The notes under the pieces: generated by a model | Told to the model about the DNA's origin: nothing | Seen by the model: the letters and a program-made list of their open reading frames with translations, nothing else | The model's database searches: none | Part shown: positions 52,691 to 64,000 of the stretch, piece by piece | Layout of the letters: every line of letters begins with the position of its first letter | How positions within the stretch are numbered: position 1 is the first letter of the stretch | Made by a program: the position numbers and the translations under genes | Assembly (NCBI GenBank): GCA_012934845.2 | Contig: WNNJ02003695.1 | Coordinates: forward strand, 23,921-87,920 | Source: Pomphorhynchus laevis | Taxonomy: Eukaryota > Acanthocephala > Palaeacanthocephala > Echinorhynchida > Pomphorhynchidae | Length of the DNA stretch: 64,000 nucleotides | Reading direction: 5' to 3'

Positions 52691-53794
<1,104 letters not shown>

Positions 53795-54162
53795 TCGGAT
53801 TTTAAGTCAAACCGGAAACACAAAGATATCGTTTTATTCAAGCTTTCGACCAACTAGTGGCCTTCTTCAGGAAAATAATATCTACAATTGTAAAAATATA
53901 AATATAACAGCATAAATATATGATAGCATCTTAAATGTTGTTCTTCACCAATTTCAGTGCACCTGTCACTTCACTGTTTAGCGATCTATCAGTCATTAAT
54001 TGTGCTATCCAATAGAGTTCCTTACGCTATTGGATAGCACAGGGCACGATATCTTGCTCACTTTCAATATCTACAATACTGTACAATAGCACAAAGACAC
54101 GATATCTTGCTCACTTTCAATATCTACAATACTGTTTAAATAATGATGTTATTCCAAAAGGT

Positions 54163-54672
54163 ATGCAAATTTTAATACCGGTTGCTGTTGACATTGACCG
54201 TTTACATGAACCTGCTCGTAGTCGTTTTATAAATAGAATGAAAACGATCAAAATTTCTGCTGAACGACAAGTATGCACAGAAATTACTAATTACTATGGT
54301 TGCTTATCGAACTGCTTGCCTGGCCATGTAGATCAACTTGAATATAATGGCCTGATTAACAACAAATGTCACAAACTACGTTTACTTCTGAATAGAGAAG
54401 TGCATCCGATTGAAATAAAATCTATATTGCCGAAGTCAAGGAGACGATTCGTTAACAAACGGAGATGGCAATGGCAGCAAAATCCAACTTATGACAATGT
54501 AGTGAATATCTCTGATACCGTAATTTCATTTGAACAAAAGCGTGCATTGTCTCTTGGTCTTTCATTTGTTCCTAGTCCGCTGGAATTTCCGCGCTTATCA
54601 TTGCTTACATCGGTTAATCGTTTAATTAAAAATACAGGTGAAGAATACACAAATGTGACATTAGCAAATAAT
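54163..54672 (+). CDS. PLE ORF, N-terminal part before the RTE insertion
   Basis: Begins MQILIPVAVDIDRLHE (preceded in frame by NDVIPKG, a common PLE entry motif). Contains a basic patch RRRFVNKRRWQWQQN and SFEQKRALSLGLSFVPSPLE, the conserved N-terminal block of PLE proteins (LSLGLKFxP). The PLE sequence ends at the target duplication TGACATTAGCAAATAAT (54656-54672). The reading frame continues to 54702 only within the RTE. Confidence 0.8.
54656..54672. repeat. RTE target-site duplication, left
   Basis: TGACATTAGCAAATAAT, identical to 57854-57870. Confidence 0.93.
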
Positions 54673-57600
54673 CTTCTTCTTCTTAGCGTTTATCCCGTAT
54701 GACGGGGTCCGCTTGCCACGATCGTTGACGCCAAAATGCCTTCTTTGCTGCGTCTTTGGGCGTGAGTCCGACCATTTTCATGTCCTTAAGAAGGGTATCC
54801 ATCCATCTTTTCTGTGGTCTTCCTATTGGTCTCTTTCCGTCGACCTCGATTTGAAATGGTGCCTGCGCTAATGTGTTCAAGTCTGCCCTCATTACATGTC
54901 CATACCATCGCAGCCTTGATTCTCTCAGTTTGTCTGCTATGGGTGCTACGCCAAATCGCTTGCGGATGTCTTCGTTACGGACATGATCTAGGCGAGTCTT
55001 TCCTGCGATCCACCTTAGCATTTTGGTTTCCATGCATCCAAGCTTACGTTCTGCTTCTGCTGTCATTGCCCAGCACTCAGCACCGTACATTGCTACAGGC
55101 CGTATTACGCTTCTGTAGAACTTCGATTTGAGTTTGTCTGGCATGCGTTTGTCGCACAAAACTCCAGTGGCTGCTCTCCATTTTGTCCAGCTTGCGTTGA
55201 TGCGAGTGGTGACGTCTTTTGCCACTCCTCCTGTGCTGGAGATGACTGATCCCAGATATTTGAACGCAGTTGTCTTTGGCAGAAGCACGCCATTAACTGA
55301 TATGCTTACATCTTCGTTCTGGTTCGTCGTCATGTACTCTGTTTTGGCTGTGTTCAGTTTCAACCCAAACTGTGCCAGGCGATCGTGCCATTGCTGAACT
55401 TGTTGCTCGAGGTCATGTTTGTCTTTAGATACCAGCATAACATCGTCGGCATACAGGATGGTCCATGGTGCTTGTCTTAGAAGGTCTTTCGTAATCACGT
55501 CCATAACTATGATGAATAGTAATGGGGAGAGTGCAGATCCTTGGTGCACACCGACTGAGATTGGAAATTCTCTGGATTTTCCCGCTGCTGTTAGCACATT
55601 GCTCGTCGTTCCTTTGTACAACATCTTCACCCATTCGATCAATTCCTCCGGTACTTTTCTGCGTCTCAAAGCGTACCATATAAGCTTATGAGGTACTCTG
55701 TCGAACGCTTTCTCAAGGTCCAGAAAAGCTACATGGAGGGGCTGCTTCTTCTCTCTGTGCTTTTCAAGGAGTAGTCTGGCTGAGTGTATTGCATCGATGG
55801 CTCCACAGTTGCGCACAAAGCCTGCCTGGTTGACACTTAGTTTGACGGAGTCACGGATTCTCTTGTCGAGCACTCTCTCGAAGATTTTCATGGTGTGACT
55901 GAGAAGACGAATTGGGCGGTAGTTTTCACAATCTGCTGGGCTTCCTTTCTGCTTCCAGATTGGGATAGTTATGCTTCGACTCCAGTCTTCTGGCACCTCT
56001 TTTGCGTCAACAATCTTCTGGAGAAAATTAGTTAGCCATGGTGTATACTCATCCGGATTGATTCTCCAGAAGTCCACCGCTAAATCATCGGGTCCGTTGG
56101 CTTTACCCGACTTCATCTTCATCATTGCCTCTCTGACCTCTGCACCATTGAGTGGATCGACTTGTGTGTGATTTGGAGTCCCCTCTGGTATTGGTGGATG
56201 TTCAAACTCTTCTGTAAAGATGGCTTTAAAATATCTTCTCCATCTCTCCAGCACGTCTTGTGGGTGTATAATGAGTTTTCCCTGCTCATTGCTGATACCA
56301 TGGAACTTCTCGATGTCTGCTGCCTTCTTCCGTCTTGAACGGGCTAGTCGGTACACGCCTTTTTCTCCTTCTCGAGTGTCGAGCTTTTGGTAGAGGTTAT
56401 CTAGGTGGTTACTCCTAGCAATAGCCACTTGTTTCCTTGCTTTCTTTTTCGCTCGGTGATATTCATCTTTGTTCTCCTGTGTTTGTGCTATCCGGAGAGC
56501 CTTGTATGAATTTTTCTTTGCCTTCACTGCGTCTTTGACCTCTTCTGTCCAAAACCAAGTTTCTTTGTCGATGTATTTTTGACATGGCTTGGTGGATCCG
56601 AGTATGTGCTTTGCAGCTAGGTGGATCGTGCAGCGCAACGCGGTCCAGGTGTCCTGTACTCCATGTATGCTAGGTAGTCTTATCCGGGCCAGCTTTGCCT
56701 TTGTTCCAACTGTGTCTTCTTCCCTCAGTTTCCACCACTTGATTCGGCTCGTCTTTGTTTGTTCTGGCCTCGGTTTACGGGGGACTTCAATTTTCAGGTC
56801 ACATATCAGTGGCTTATGTTGAGTCGCTGTGGTCTCTGATGGAATGACCTTTGTGTCTAGCACCGTCTTCTTGTGTTTTCGCCTCACCAGGACAAAATCA
56901 ATTTGCGACTTCCTGATTTGTGAGCCCGTTCCATGGTAATATGTGTACAGGTGGCTCGGCCTTTTTGTGAAGTTGGTGTTGGTGATGGTGAGGTTGTGCG
57001 TAGTTGCAAACTCCAGTAGTTGTTCCCCTTCTGCGTTCTTCTCACCTATGCCATATCCACCGTGACATTCACTCTCATCCGTCTGTCCAACATGGGCATT
57101 CATATCACCGGCTATGATCACATAGTCTTCTTCGGGGACTTCTGCCATCTTTTCATCTAGCATTTCCCAGAAGTCCAGCTTCTCTTTATCTGTGCATCCT
57201 GTTTGAGGAGCGTACACAGAGAAGTAGTGTACGGTCGTTTCGCATAATGCCAGCTTAATCTTCATCAACCTCCCAGTGTATCGCGTCACTTCGCACACTT
57301 GGTCTCTGAGTCTCTCTGCTACGACAATGGCTACTCCGTTTCGTGCTGTCTCAGTTCCCATATAATACAGTTTGTATCCGTCTCCAATTTCCTTGGCTTT
57401 TCCGCCCTTCCATTTAGTCTCTTGTATTGCAAGAATGTCAATCTTTCTCCTCTTTAGGTCAGCTGCAATTTCTCGAGATTTACCCGTCAGTGTTCCTACG
57501 TTGAGCGTTGCAACTCGTACGTATGATTGGGCCAGATCACTTGCGTCTCGGCGTCGTCCTTCCGTCGTGAACCCTCGCTTATTTGCCGAACAGACCGGGT

Positions 57601-57853
57601 CTTGTCTGATCGCACATCCTCGTGAATTTTTCGAACAGGCCGGATGGCACCTCCTGAACGCGTCGTCTACAGAGGACGCCTTAGTATTGGCGGGGTCATT
57701 TTGATTAAACTTTATCATGGTTTGATGGTTGCGACAATTGTTTTCCCTACCGGCTGCCGCATGCCTGTCGTCGGTAAGGTCCGCGTTTGGTTCACGCTTA
57801 CAGAGAGTAAGCGTTATCCAGTGGCACCACGAGGAGGAACGGACCGCACCACC
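54673..57853 (-). mobile_element. Full-length-looking RTE-type LINE, inserted antisense in the PLE
   Basis: 3181 bp between 17-bp target duplications. The 3' end (54673) is a short (AAG)n tail, AACGCTAAGAAGAAGAAG on the minus strand, as RTE elements often end in simple repeats rather than poly(A). A single ORF fills it almost end to end. Older relatives lie at 6535-7510 and 27057-27452. Young by its intact ORF and perfect duplication. Confidence 0.95.
54683..57718 (-). CDS. RTE endonuclease-reverse transcriptase
   Basis: 1011 residues from the first Met inside the element (MIKFNQNDPANTKA). The frame is open right to the 5' end at 57853, and Met codons at 57865 and 57859 belong to the duplicated target. 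APE endonuclease: VRVATLNVGTLTGKSREIAA, DILAIQETKWKGGKA, GVAIVVAERL, YFSVYAPQTG, VIIAGDMNAHVGQTD, KSQIDFVLVRRKHK. RT: KSGKANGPDDLAVDFW, ENYRPIRLLSHTMKIFERVL, VAFLDLEKAFDRVPHKLIWY, VGVHQGSALSPLLFII, TILYADDVMLVSKDKHDL, FKYLGSVISSTGGV. C-terminal: RLRWYGHVMRADLNTLAQAP. No ORF1 or RNase H, as usual for RTE. All catalytic motifs are present. Confidence 0.94.
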   Translation of the reverse strand: MIKFNQNDPANTKASSVDDAFRRCHPACSKNSRGCAIRQDPVCSANKRGFTTEGRRRDASDLAQSYVRVATLNVGTLTGKSREIAADLKRRKIDILAIQETKWKGGKAKEIGDGYKLYYMGTETARNGVAIVVAERLRDQVCEVTRYTGRLMKIKLALCETTVHYFSVYAPQTGCTDKEKLDFWEMLDEKMAEVPEEDYVIIAGDMNAHVGQTDESECHGGYGIGEKNAEGEQLLEFATTHNLTITNTNFTKRPSHLYTYYHGTGSQIRKSQIDFVLVRRKHKKTVLDTKVIPSETTATQHKPLICDLKIEVPRKPRPEQTKTSRIKWWKLREEDTVGTKAKLARIRLPSIHGVQDTWTALRCTIHLAAKHILGSTKPCQKYIDKETWFWTEEVKDAVKAKKNSYKALRIAQTQENKDEYHRAKKKARKQVAIARSNHLDNLYQKLDTREGEKGVYRLARSRRKKAADIEKFHGISNEQGKLIIHPQDVLERWRRYFKAIFTEEFEHPPIPEGTPNHTQVDPLNGAEVREAMMKMKSGKANGPDDLAVDFWRINPDEYTPWLTNFLQKIVDAKEVPEDWSRSITIPIWKQKGSPADCENYRPIRLLSHTMKIFERVLDKRIRDSVKLSVNQAGFVRNCGAIDAIHSARLLLEKHREKKQPLHVAFLDLEKAFDRVPHKLIWYALRRRKVPEELIEWVKMLYKGTTSNVLTAAGKSREFPISVGVHQGSALSPLLFIIVMDVITKDLLRQAPWTILYADDVMLVSKDKHDLEQQVQQWHDRLAQFGLKLNTAKTEYMTTNQNEDVSISVNGVLLPKTTAFKYLGSVISSTGGVAKDVTTRINASWTKWRAATGVLCDKRMPDKLKSKFYRSVIRPVAMYGAECWAMTAEAERKLGCMETKMLRWIAGKTRLDHVRNEDIRKRFGVAPIADKLRESRLRWYGHVMRADLNTLAQAPFQIEVDGKRPIGRPQKRWMDTLLKDMKMVGLTPKDAAKKAFWRQRSWQADPVIRDKR

Positions 57854-57870
57854 TGACATTAGCAAATAAT
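57854..57870. repeat. RTE target-site duplication, right
   Basis: TGACATTAGCAAATAAT, directly after the RTE 5' end; PLE coding sequence resumes here. Confidence 0.93.
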
Positions 57871-57891
57871 ATCATCAATAAGTATGGATGT

Positions 57892-59775
57892 ATGAAACCT
57901 AATGAATCTTTTGAACGTAACATGAGCAAAAATTCTATGATAGCTCTTCGCGAATTGAAATCCAACAGAGAGATTGTGATATTACCAGCGGATAAAGGAA
58001 GTAAGGTAATTGTATGGAACAAGAGCGACTATGACTCACAATGTTGGCTTCACTTAAATGGAGGATCATATGAAGAGATCACGATGATAGACCATCAGGC
58101 TATTTGTGCAAACGTTGAAAGAAATTTAATACGCTGGTTTCCCGCTAAAGAAAATCAAGGACGTTTTATTGTTAAAAATCCTAAACCAGGAGTACTATAC
58201 TTACTGCCAAAAGTACACAAAAATAAGCACCCTTGTCCGGGGCGTCCAATAATCAGAAATTGCGGTACGGCGTGTGAAAAGCTAGCGCGCGAAGTTCATA
58301 ATGAATTATTGCCTTATTTAAAACAGACAGAATCTTACCTTTCAAGCACTGATGACTTTATTCGTAAGTTAGAGAAATTCGCAAATTTAAGGAACGGCAA
58401 TTTTGACTTTGTAATGTATACACTAGACGTAGAATCCCTTTTCACATCTATCCAGTCTGACAGGGGCATAGCAGCGATTAACTCTTTACTATCCAGAAAA
58501 GGCGCTTCTGAGGATCATCGACTAGTCCTTTGTCAACAACTAAGGTTAATTTTGGAGTGTAACACTTTCACTTGCCAGCAAAAAGTATTTAGACAGAAAA
58601 TTGGTACGGCAATGGGAAGTCCAGTTGGTCCTACATACGCTAGCTTATATGTTTCTAACTTGGAGGAGGAATATGTGTTCAAACGTGAAAAGGCTCCACT
58701 AATGTGGGTGCGTTACATAGATGATGTGTTTATTATTTGGGATCACGGTAAGAGAGAATTTGAATTATTTGTCAGTGAACTAAATAATCTATCTGAGCTT
58801 CGCTTTACTAACACTATAGAGATAAACAACTCGATTGGGTTTCTGGATGTAAGCATCCAAAGAATGAAGAATAGCTTCCGAACATCTTTATATAGAAAAT
58901 TCACTGGAACGAGAAGTATAGTGCACGCGAGCAGTTTACACACCCCTAAAACAAAGCGTCTAATAATTAGGAATGAGGCTATACGAGCAAAGAAAATATG
59001 CTCCTCGCCGGATATCTTTGAAAAACAATTAAGATTGCTAAAAATAGAATTAATGGAGAGAGGATACTCAAATAAACAAATTGCAAGACAATTTCAATAT
59101 GCTCGAATTATCCCGAGAAAAACACTGCTATATGATAACAGAAGAAAGCCACTCACAACTACAAACAACAAGGTGGTATGTACATATCATCAGGCACTGA
59201 AAAATTTACCAAAGGAATTTAAAGAAATTACTAATGACAAGTGTCCCCCTGAACGTAAACCGTTAATTTTCTTCAAATCTGGATATAACCTAAGAAGTTA
59301 TTTTTCTGTCACAACTAATCATTCCACTGACATTGGTAGTAATGTACCGTGTGGAGATAAACGGTGTAAAACGTGTCAGATAATGAATAACTCAAAAACA
59401 TTCACAAGCTCCACTACAAAATTAACTTATAGAATCAGGGGTAACAATAACTGTAAGACACAAAATTCGGTTTATTTAGGCACTTGCACAGTCTGTCATG
59501 CACAATATGTAGGGGAAAGCGGAAATAAGATGTCAGTTCGGATGAACAACCGTAGAGCGGATATTAAAGCCTGTCGTATAAATGCAGATGGACTGGCATC
59601 ACACCTCATTAACAATCCAACACATGAAATTTCACTTGCAGTAATTGAGGGAAATATTCCCAACACTGCTAAAAGAAAGCGTAAGGAACTCTATTGGATA
59701 GCACAATTAATGACTGATAGATCGCTAAACAGTGAAGTGACAGGTGCACTGAAATTGGTGAAGAACAACATTTAA
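57892..59775 (+). CDS. PLE reverse transcriptase with C-terminal GIY-YIG endonuclease
   Basis: 627 residues from Met at 57892; the PLE coding frame itself resumes just upstream at the RTE target duplication. Order: REIVILPADKGSKVIVWNKS (the DKG motif of PLEs), LYLLPKVHKNKHPCPGRPII, LDVESLFTSIQSDRGIAAIN, KIGTAMGSPVGPTYASLYVS, MWVRYIDDVFIIWDHG (catalytic YIDD), NSIGFLDVSIQRM, then a Cys motif VPCGDKRCKTCQIM and the GIY-YIG nuclease VYLGTCTVCHAQYVGESGNK with ADIKACRINADGLASHLIN. RT and nuclease act together in target-primed insertion. The group resembles Penelope/Poseidon. The C-terminal codons lie in the right inverted repeat. Confidence 0.93.
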   Translation: MKPNESFERNMSKNSMIALRELKSNREIVILPADKGSKVIVWNKSDYDSQCWLHLNGGSYEEITMIDHQAICANVERNLIRWFPAKENQGRFIVKNPKPGVLYLLPKVHKNKHPCPGRPIIRNCGTACEKLAREVHNELLPYLKQTESYLSSTDDFIRKLEKFANLRNGNFDFVMYTLDVESLFTSIQSDRGIAAINSLLSRKGASEDHRLVLCQQLRLILECNTFTCQQKVFRQKIGTAMGSPVGPTYASLYVSNLEEEYVFKREKAPLMWVRYIDDVFIIWDHGKREFELFVSELNNLSELRFTNTIEINNSIGFLDVSIQRMKNSFRTSLYRKFTGTRSIVHASSLHTPKTKRLIIRNEAIRAKKICSSPDIFEKQLRLLKIELMERGYSNKQIARQFQYARIIPRKTLLYDNRRKPLTTTNNKVVCTYHQALKNLPKEFKEITNDKCPPERKPLIFFKSGYNLRSYFSVTTNHSTDIGSNVPCGDKRCKTCQIMNNSKTFTSSTTKLTYRIRGNNNCKTQNSVYLGTCTVCHAQYVGESGNKMSVRMNNRRADIKACRINADGLASHLINNPTHEISLAVIEGNIPNTAKRKRKELYWIAQLMTDRSLNSEVTGALKLVKNNI

Positions 59776-59971
59776 GATGCTATCATATATTTATGCTGTT
59801 ATATTTATATTTTTACAATTGTAGATATTATTTTCCTGAAGAAGGCCACTAGTTGGTCGAAAGCTTGAATAAAACGATATCTTTGTGTTTCCGGTTTGAC
59901 TTAAAATCCGAGTATTAATATATACAAGTATCCGTCAAAGGATCCCGGAGCTGGTTTGAATAAATAATCTA

Positions 59972-59974
<3 letters not shown>

Positions 59975-60010
<36 letters not shown>
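59975..60010. repeat. (TA)n microsatellite
   Basis: About 18 TA units between the PLE flank and the 380-bp tandem repeat. Confidence 0.95.
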
Positions 60011-60011
<1 letters not shown>

Positions 60012-60802
60012 TAAATGGTGTTGCTTGATAGACTGGACTTCGATTCACGACTTTCAATCACCATGTCACTTCTAGACGACCACTTCAGCATCGAAATGAT
60101 GAGTACCCGGCAACAATCATCAGTAGAATGAGGTACACACTGGTCGTTTCGGTTGCCTGTGTGACATTGTGAATAAAGGCGTTTCCGACACTTTGCTTAA
60201 TTGTCTGAGGCTTTCGCTCTCAACCAGATCGAATTGCTGTGCGGACCATCCTTAAACACTAGGCAGAGGTTGTTGCTGAATTGTCGCTGCACTCGTTGGA
60301 TCCTAAATGGATACGGCAGGTATAATAGTAATGCACGAATGTGCTGAGTAGACAACGGTCCAGGATTTCTTACGAAATACGGCATTTATACTAAATGGTG
60401 TTGCTTGATAGACTGGACTTCGATTCACGACTTTCAGTCACCATGTCACTTCTAGACGACCACTTCAGCATCGAAATGATGAGTACCCGGCAACACTCAT
60501 CAGTAGAATGAGGTACACACTGGTCGTTTCGGTTGCCTGTGTGACATTGTGAATAAAGGCGTTTCCGACACTTTGCTTAATTGTCTGAGGCTTTCGCTCT
60601 CAACCAGATCGAATTGCTGTGCGGACCATCCTTAAACACTAGGCAGAGGTTGTTGCTGAATTGTCGCTGCACTCGTTGGATCCTAAATGGATACGGCATG
60701 TATAATAGTAATGCACGAATGTGCTGAGTAGACAACGGTCCAGGATTTCTTACGAAATACGGCATTTATACTAAATGGTGTTGCTTGATAGACTGGACTT
60801 CG
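60011..60802. repeat. R380: 380-bp tandem repeat, 2.1 units
   Basis: CTAAATGGTGTTGCTTGATA starts units at 60011, 60391 and 60771 (period exactly 380; the third is cut at 60802). The two full units differ at about three positions. Each contains a 62-codon antisense frame (60197-60385 and 60577-60765) with no recognisable features, which I do not call a gene. A related inverted pair is at 22266-22540, again next to a PLE end. Confidence 0.93.
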
Positions 60803-60803
60803 A

Positions 60804-60834
60804 CTATATATATATATATATAATTATATATATA
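60804..60834. repeat. (TA)n microsatellite, interrupted
   Basis: ATATAT run with one AATT interruption at the point where LINE E RT sequence resumes. Confidence 0.9.
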
Positions 60835-62103
60835 TTGAAAAGCATTGGACTCAAAACGCAGACTTGTGGTACACCACAGGTGATTGCTGACCACTTAGAC
60901 ATACAACCTTTGATGCGCACGGCAAAGTAACGATCAGTTAGGAATGACTGAATCCAAGTTTTAACGCGACCGTCAATCCCACATAGCGATAGTTGATTGA
61001 TAAGAATACGGTCAAAAGCCTTTGATTTATCAAAAGCCTTTGATAAATCAAAGAAGAGCGTGTCCACTCCCGTTCCTGCTTGAACCGCATTCGACCAACT
61101 ATTTCTGGAGAATACAAGGTTAGTTACCGTAGAACGGTGAGGTCTGAAACCGTGCGATAATTGTTAGTCTGATTGCGATCACCCTTTTTGAACACAGGGC
61201 AGATTATAGATCTTTTCCAGTCATCCGGTAAACTTCCAGAGTATAGAGAACTCTGGAATATAGCACATAGCGGACTTGTCAACACTGTAGCCAGCTCACG
61301 GAAAAGTATAGATGGAAGGCCATCCGGTCCGGAAACGCGAGTACGTGGAAGCTTGAGTAGCTCTGTACGGACGTCCTCTTCGCTAATAAATATGTCATTA
61401 AGACATGATCGAATGAATCTGGGAGTGTAATGGGACAAATAGTCGTAATCCAACTTCGCTTCTTGAATTGCAAAATGAGCGGAAAAGAGCTCTGCAACTT
61501 CGATAGGGTCAACAATTAAATCACCCGCGTTGTTCACAATGCTGTAAAATTTATCTGACGCAGTATTACGGCGCAGTAGTGATTGAATAACTGCTTAGGG
61601 TTCGAGGATGCAGCCCGACATATGTTAGAAATGAAATTCTTCCTCTTCAGTCTCTTAATATAAGTTACCTTGTTTCTCAATAAACTATTTATCAAAGGAT
61701 AGTCTACCATCTTTGTACGCAGAAAATGAGATATCCCGTGATCTGATTGCATGCTTAATTTCAGAGTCAAACCAAATTAGAATACGGATACTCGTTTTCT
61801 TATGTTGAATTGGTGAGAAGAATGTCAATAACTCAATCAGAGTACGTTTGAGATGGTTCCATGCAGGGTTTGTACCAATGATAAAAGGATTGGGCTATGC
61901 TACCGTACTGAGTATACGTTTCATACTAAGAAAGTTAGCCTTCATTGGATTGACTTGTGAAACTGTTTCGATTGAACGAGGGCATCTGAGCGAAACTACA
62001 ATATCAATCACACGATAGTCACTAGAACTGATTGGTGGATAATAATTAATCCGGTCAATGACAGAGGAATCAACCGATAGGCATATATCAAGTAAAAAAT
62101 GGA
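60824..62103 (-). mobile_element. LINE E (CR1-like) 5' half: end of endonuclease, linker, RT motifs to GVPQ
   Basis: Minus strand from 62103: LLDICLSVDSSVIDRINYYP (end of endonuclease), linker INSLLRNKVTYIKRLKRKNF, SNPKQLFNHYC, VAELFSAHFAIQ, then RT SGPDGLPSILFRELATVLTS, LPDDWKRSIICPVFKKGDRN, TLFFDLSKAFD (with a short internal duplication KSKAFD at about 61020), SLCGIDGRVKTWIQSFLTDR, CGVPQVCVLSPMLFNIYI. It stops at the TA tract; the active-site half is at 53682 and below. Several frame breaks. Cut at its left end by LINE B at 62104. Confidence 0.87.
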
Positions 62104-64000
62104 TTTATTTAAACGTGGCAAATGCGTGCCAGCGCACGCTTACATGACCACAACAAAACAAGACTGTGAATCAGGTGTCGAGAAGATGTGAACGGAGGAG
62201 GTGTTTGAATGTGATAAAGGAGGGGCGCGGCGGACGTCGAGAGAGTTGATTCCAGGCGAGTGAGGCGCGACGAGGAAGGATCGGAGACCGTAGTTGTTGG
62301 AGTAATTAGGAACGTGGAGTAAGAGGGTATGACGGGAACGCAGCGATAGCGAGGTGTCGTCTAAGAAAGGAAGGTTGATGAACGATGGGGAGCCGACAGC
62401 GATGAGACAAAAAGTAACGAGAAGAAGGCGGAGTTTGATGCGGATGTGGATGGTGGGCCAGGAGAGTTGGGCAAAATATGTGAATGTGTGGTCAAAGCGA
62501 CTGAGACGAAAGAGCACTCGAACGGCGATGTTGATTATTCGTTGTAGGGGTAGGATGATAGATTTTGGAGAATTGGCGAAAAGGCTAAGGCAGTAATCGA
62601 TTTTAGGGTAAAGAAGCGATGAAAAAAGAGACATACAAGAACGGAAGTCGATAAGGGGGCGGATACGGCGTATATAACGGAGAATAAGGTTAGATGAGCG
62701 GACCTTGTCACGGACGAAGGGTTTAAGGAAAAGGTGATCATCGAAACGGAAGCCTAAGAAAGTGAGATTGTAGACTATAGGGATGATCGATGAGGCAAAA
62801 GATACAGTGGGAGAAGATATGTTTGATTTACGGGGAAGGATCCACATTATTTTGGACTTTTCGGGGTTTAGAACGAGATGGAGATTGGAGCGACGTGTGT
62901 AGATAGAAGAAAAACAGTTGGATGCAGAAATGCCGATATCTTGTATGCGATGTGCGGGTACATGATCAAAGATTAGAATGTCATCGGAGTATTGCATGAA
63001 GTTAAAGGAGTACGGTTTGATAAATGGAGAGAGATCGCCAAGCAAAAGAGAGAGAAGCAGGGCACCTAGGACTGAACCTTGTGGGACCCCGCAAAAAAAT
63101 AGGGATGGGAGGGGAGGATGATGAATTAGAACAGACGCGAAAGGAACGGTCGGATAGATATGAGGCGAACCATGCTACGGAGAGGAAGAAAAGCCGTAAT
63201 CATAACGAAGGCGAGAAAGGAGGACGGAGTGGTCGACAATGTCGATGCGGAGGAGAGGTCGAGGGAGATGAGAACACTATATAGAGCCTTGTCTCGAGAA
63301 ATGAGTAAGTCGTTGTACACTTTTATGCATGCGATTTCTGTCGAGTGATTAGAGCGGAAAGCGGATTGGAAAGGAGGATACAGATTGGATGAGGAGAGAT
63401 AAGCGTTGATTTGTATTAAGATGAGGCGTTCTAAGAGCTTTGAAAGAGTAGGGAGTAGTGAAATGGGGCGATAGCTAGAAGGAAGGGAGGGGTCGAGCGA
63501 TTGTTTCTTAAGGAGGGGACGAACGAGCGGATTTCCAGTGTGAAGGGAAGATACGACTGCGGATGGACGAGTTAAACAAGGTTGTGAGAAATGGGGATAT
63601 CGATGAGCATATAGATTTTAATATATGGGTAGGCAGGGGATCGGCAGGTGAGGTTTTGTTGGGCAAGGACATGATGACAGATGATACTTCTGTAGGTGAG
63701 ACAGGGAGAAGATGAAAGAGTTCCGGAAGGATGAGATTAGACTGGGCAGAGTGGGATAGGATGGAGACCGGGGAGTGAGAGAGCAGCGTGGATACTTTAT
63801 TCTGGAGAAATGACGAATAATCATTAGCATTGATGTTGCACGGCGTAGAAGAGCGAGCAAGGATTGAGTTAAAAGTATGCCAGAGAGTCTTAGAGTTGAA
63901 TGAAGTGATGATTTTATGCTTCCAGAAGAAGCTGCATTTGGTACGTAGTAGGTTGTGATGAGACCGGCGAAGAGCAAGATAGGAATCACGGAAAGACGGA
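62104..64000 (-). mobile_element. LINE B (CR1-like) copy, antisense, running off the window
   Basis: Minus strand: the 3' end at 62104 (AAATAAATC), hairpin 62126-62141, C-terminal domain (62140-63045: LGFRFDDHLFLKPFVRDKVR, PKIDYCLSLFANSPKSIILP, NNYGLRSFLVAPHSPG), active site QYSDDILIFDHVPAHRIQDI (YSDD), then RT fingers in other frames up to at least 63989. Closely matches 39986-42021. At least two frameshifts in RT. It continues past 64000. Confidence 0.9.

Noticed and set aside
54814-57704. Sense-strand open frames of 66-110 codons across 54.8-57.7 kb
   Set aside because: All are shadows of the antisense RTE ORF.
60197-60765. Repeated 62-codon antisense frames in the 380-bp repeat
   Set aside because: They recur only because the unit is duplicated; no domain and no coding signature beyond the open frame.
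60011-60802. Hammerhead ribozyme in the 380-bp repeat or the PLE ends
   Set aside because: CTGATGA and GAAA pieces occur, but not in the order and spacing with paired stems that a hammerhead needs; I could not fold a convincing core by eye.
60011-60802. CRISPR-like array
   Set aside because: Period 380, only two units, no spacers; the window is eukaryotic.

Overview
This is a eukaryotic (animal) genomic window: AT-rich, intron-containing, and mostly built from transposable elements. The only gene I can name with confidence is the 3' part of a cut/CUX homeobox gene on the + strand (visible exons 337-542, 598-1683, 5442-6119, 10023-11773). It carries two CUT domains and a cut-type homeodomain with His at position 50. 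The N-terminus, including the expected first CUT repeat, lies left of the window. The Asn/Gln/Ser-rich protein, the very short intron (55 bp) beside kilobase introns, and the mix of CR1-, RTE- and Penelope-type retroelements fit an invertebrate such as a flatworm, but I cannot prove the taxon.

Layout. 1-12.5 kb: CUX exons, introns carrying old RTE and Penelope-like (PLE) remnants, palindromic repeats, a 121-bp copy of a CUT exon and some well-bounded candidate alternative exons. 12.5-24.4 kb: several decayed PLE fragments, a LINE 'C' copy (Jockey-like) lying inside a PLE, and an antisense LINE 'B' (CR1-like) 3' fragment. 24.4-26.2 kb: an element-poor stretch with a small candidate host gene (acidic N-terminus, Ig-like C-terminus). 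27-34.3 kb: two antisense head-to-tail LINE C copies bracketed by one 25-bp direct repeat, inside an RTE fragment; one copy keeps an open 821-codon ORF2. 36.4-42 kb: two + strand LINE B copies, one with a PHD-like zinc finger in ORF1. 42-52.5 kb: an orphan RT fragment, LINE 'A' (CR1-like ORF1, endonuclease, RT) interrupted by an antisense LINE tail and by a complete hAT transposon with terminal inverted repeats and perfect 8-bp target duplications, then a third + strand LINE B copy lacking its endonuclease. 52.7-62.1 kb: antisense LINE 'E', split by a PLE with 238-bp inverted terminal repeats, itself split by an RTE element with 17-bp target duplications. 62.1-64 kb: another antisense LINE B copy running off the window.

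The host genes here do not form a pathway. The story is one transcription-factor locus and its surroundings repeatedly hit by elements of several ages, with nested insertions that give a relative order: LINE E is older than the PLE, which is older than the RTE; LINE A is older than the hAT. LINE names A, B, C and E are my own labels for families seen here.
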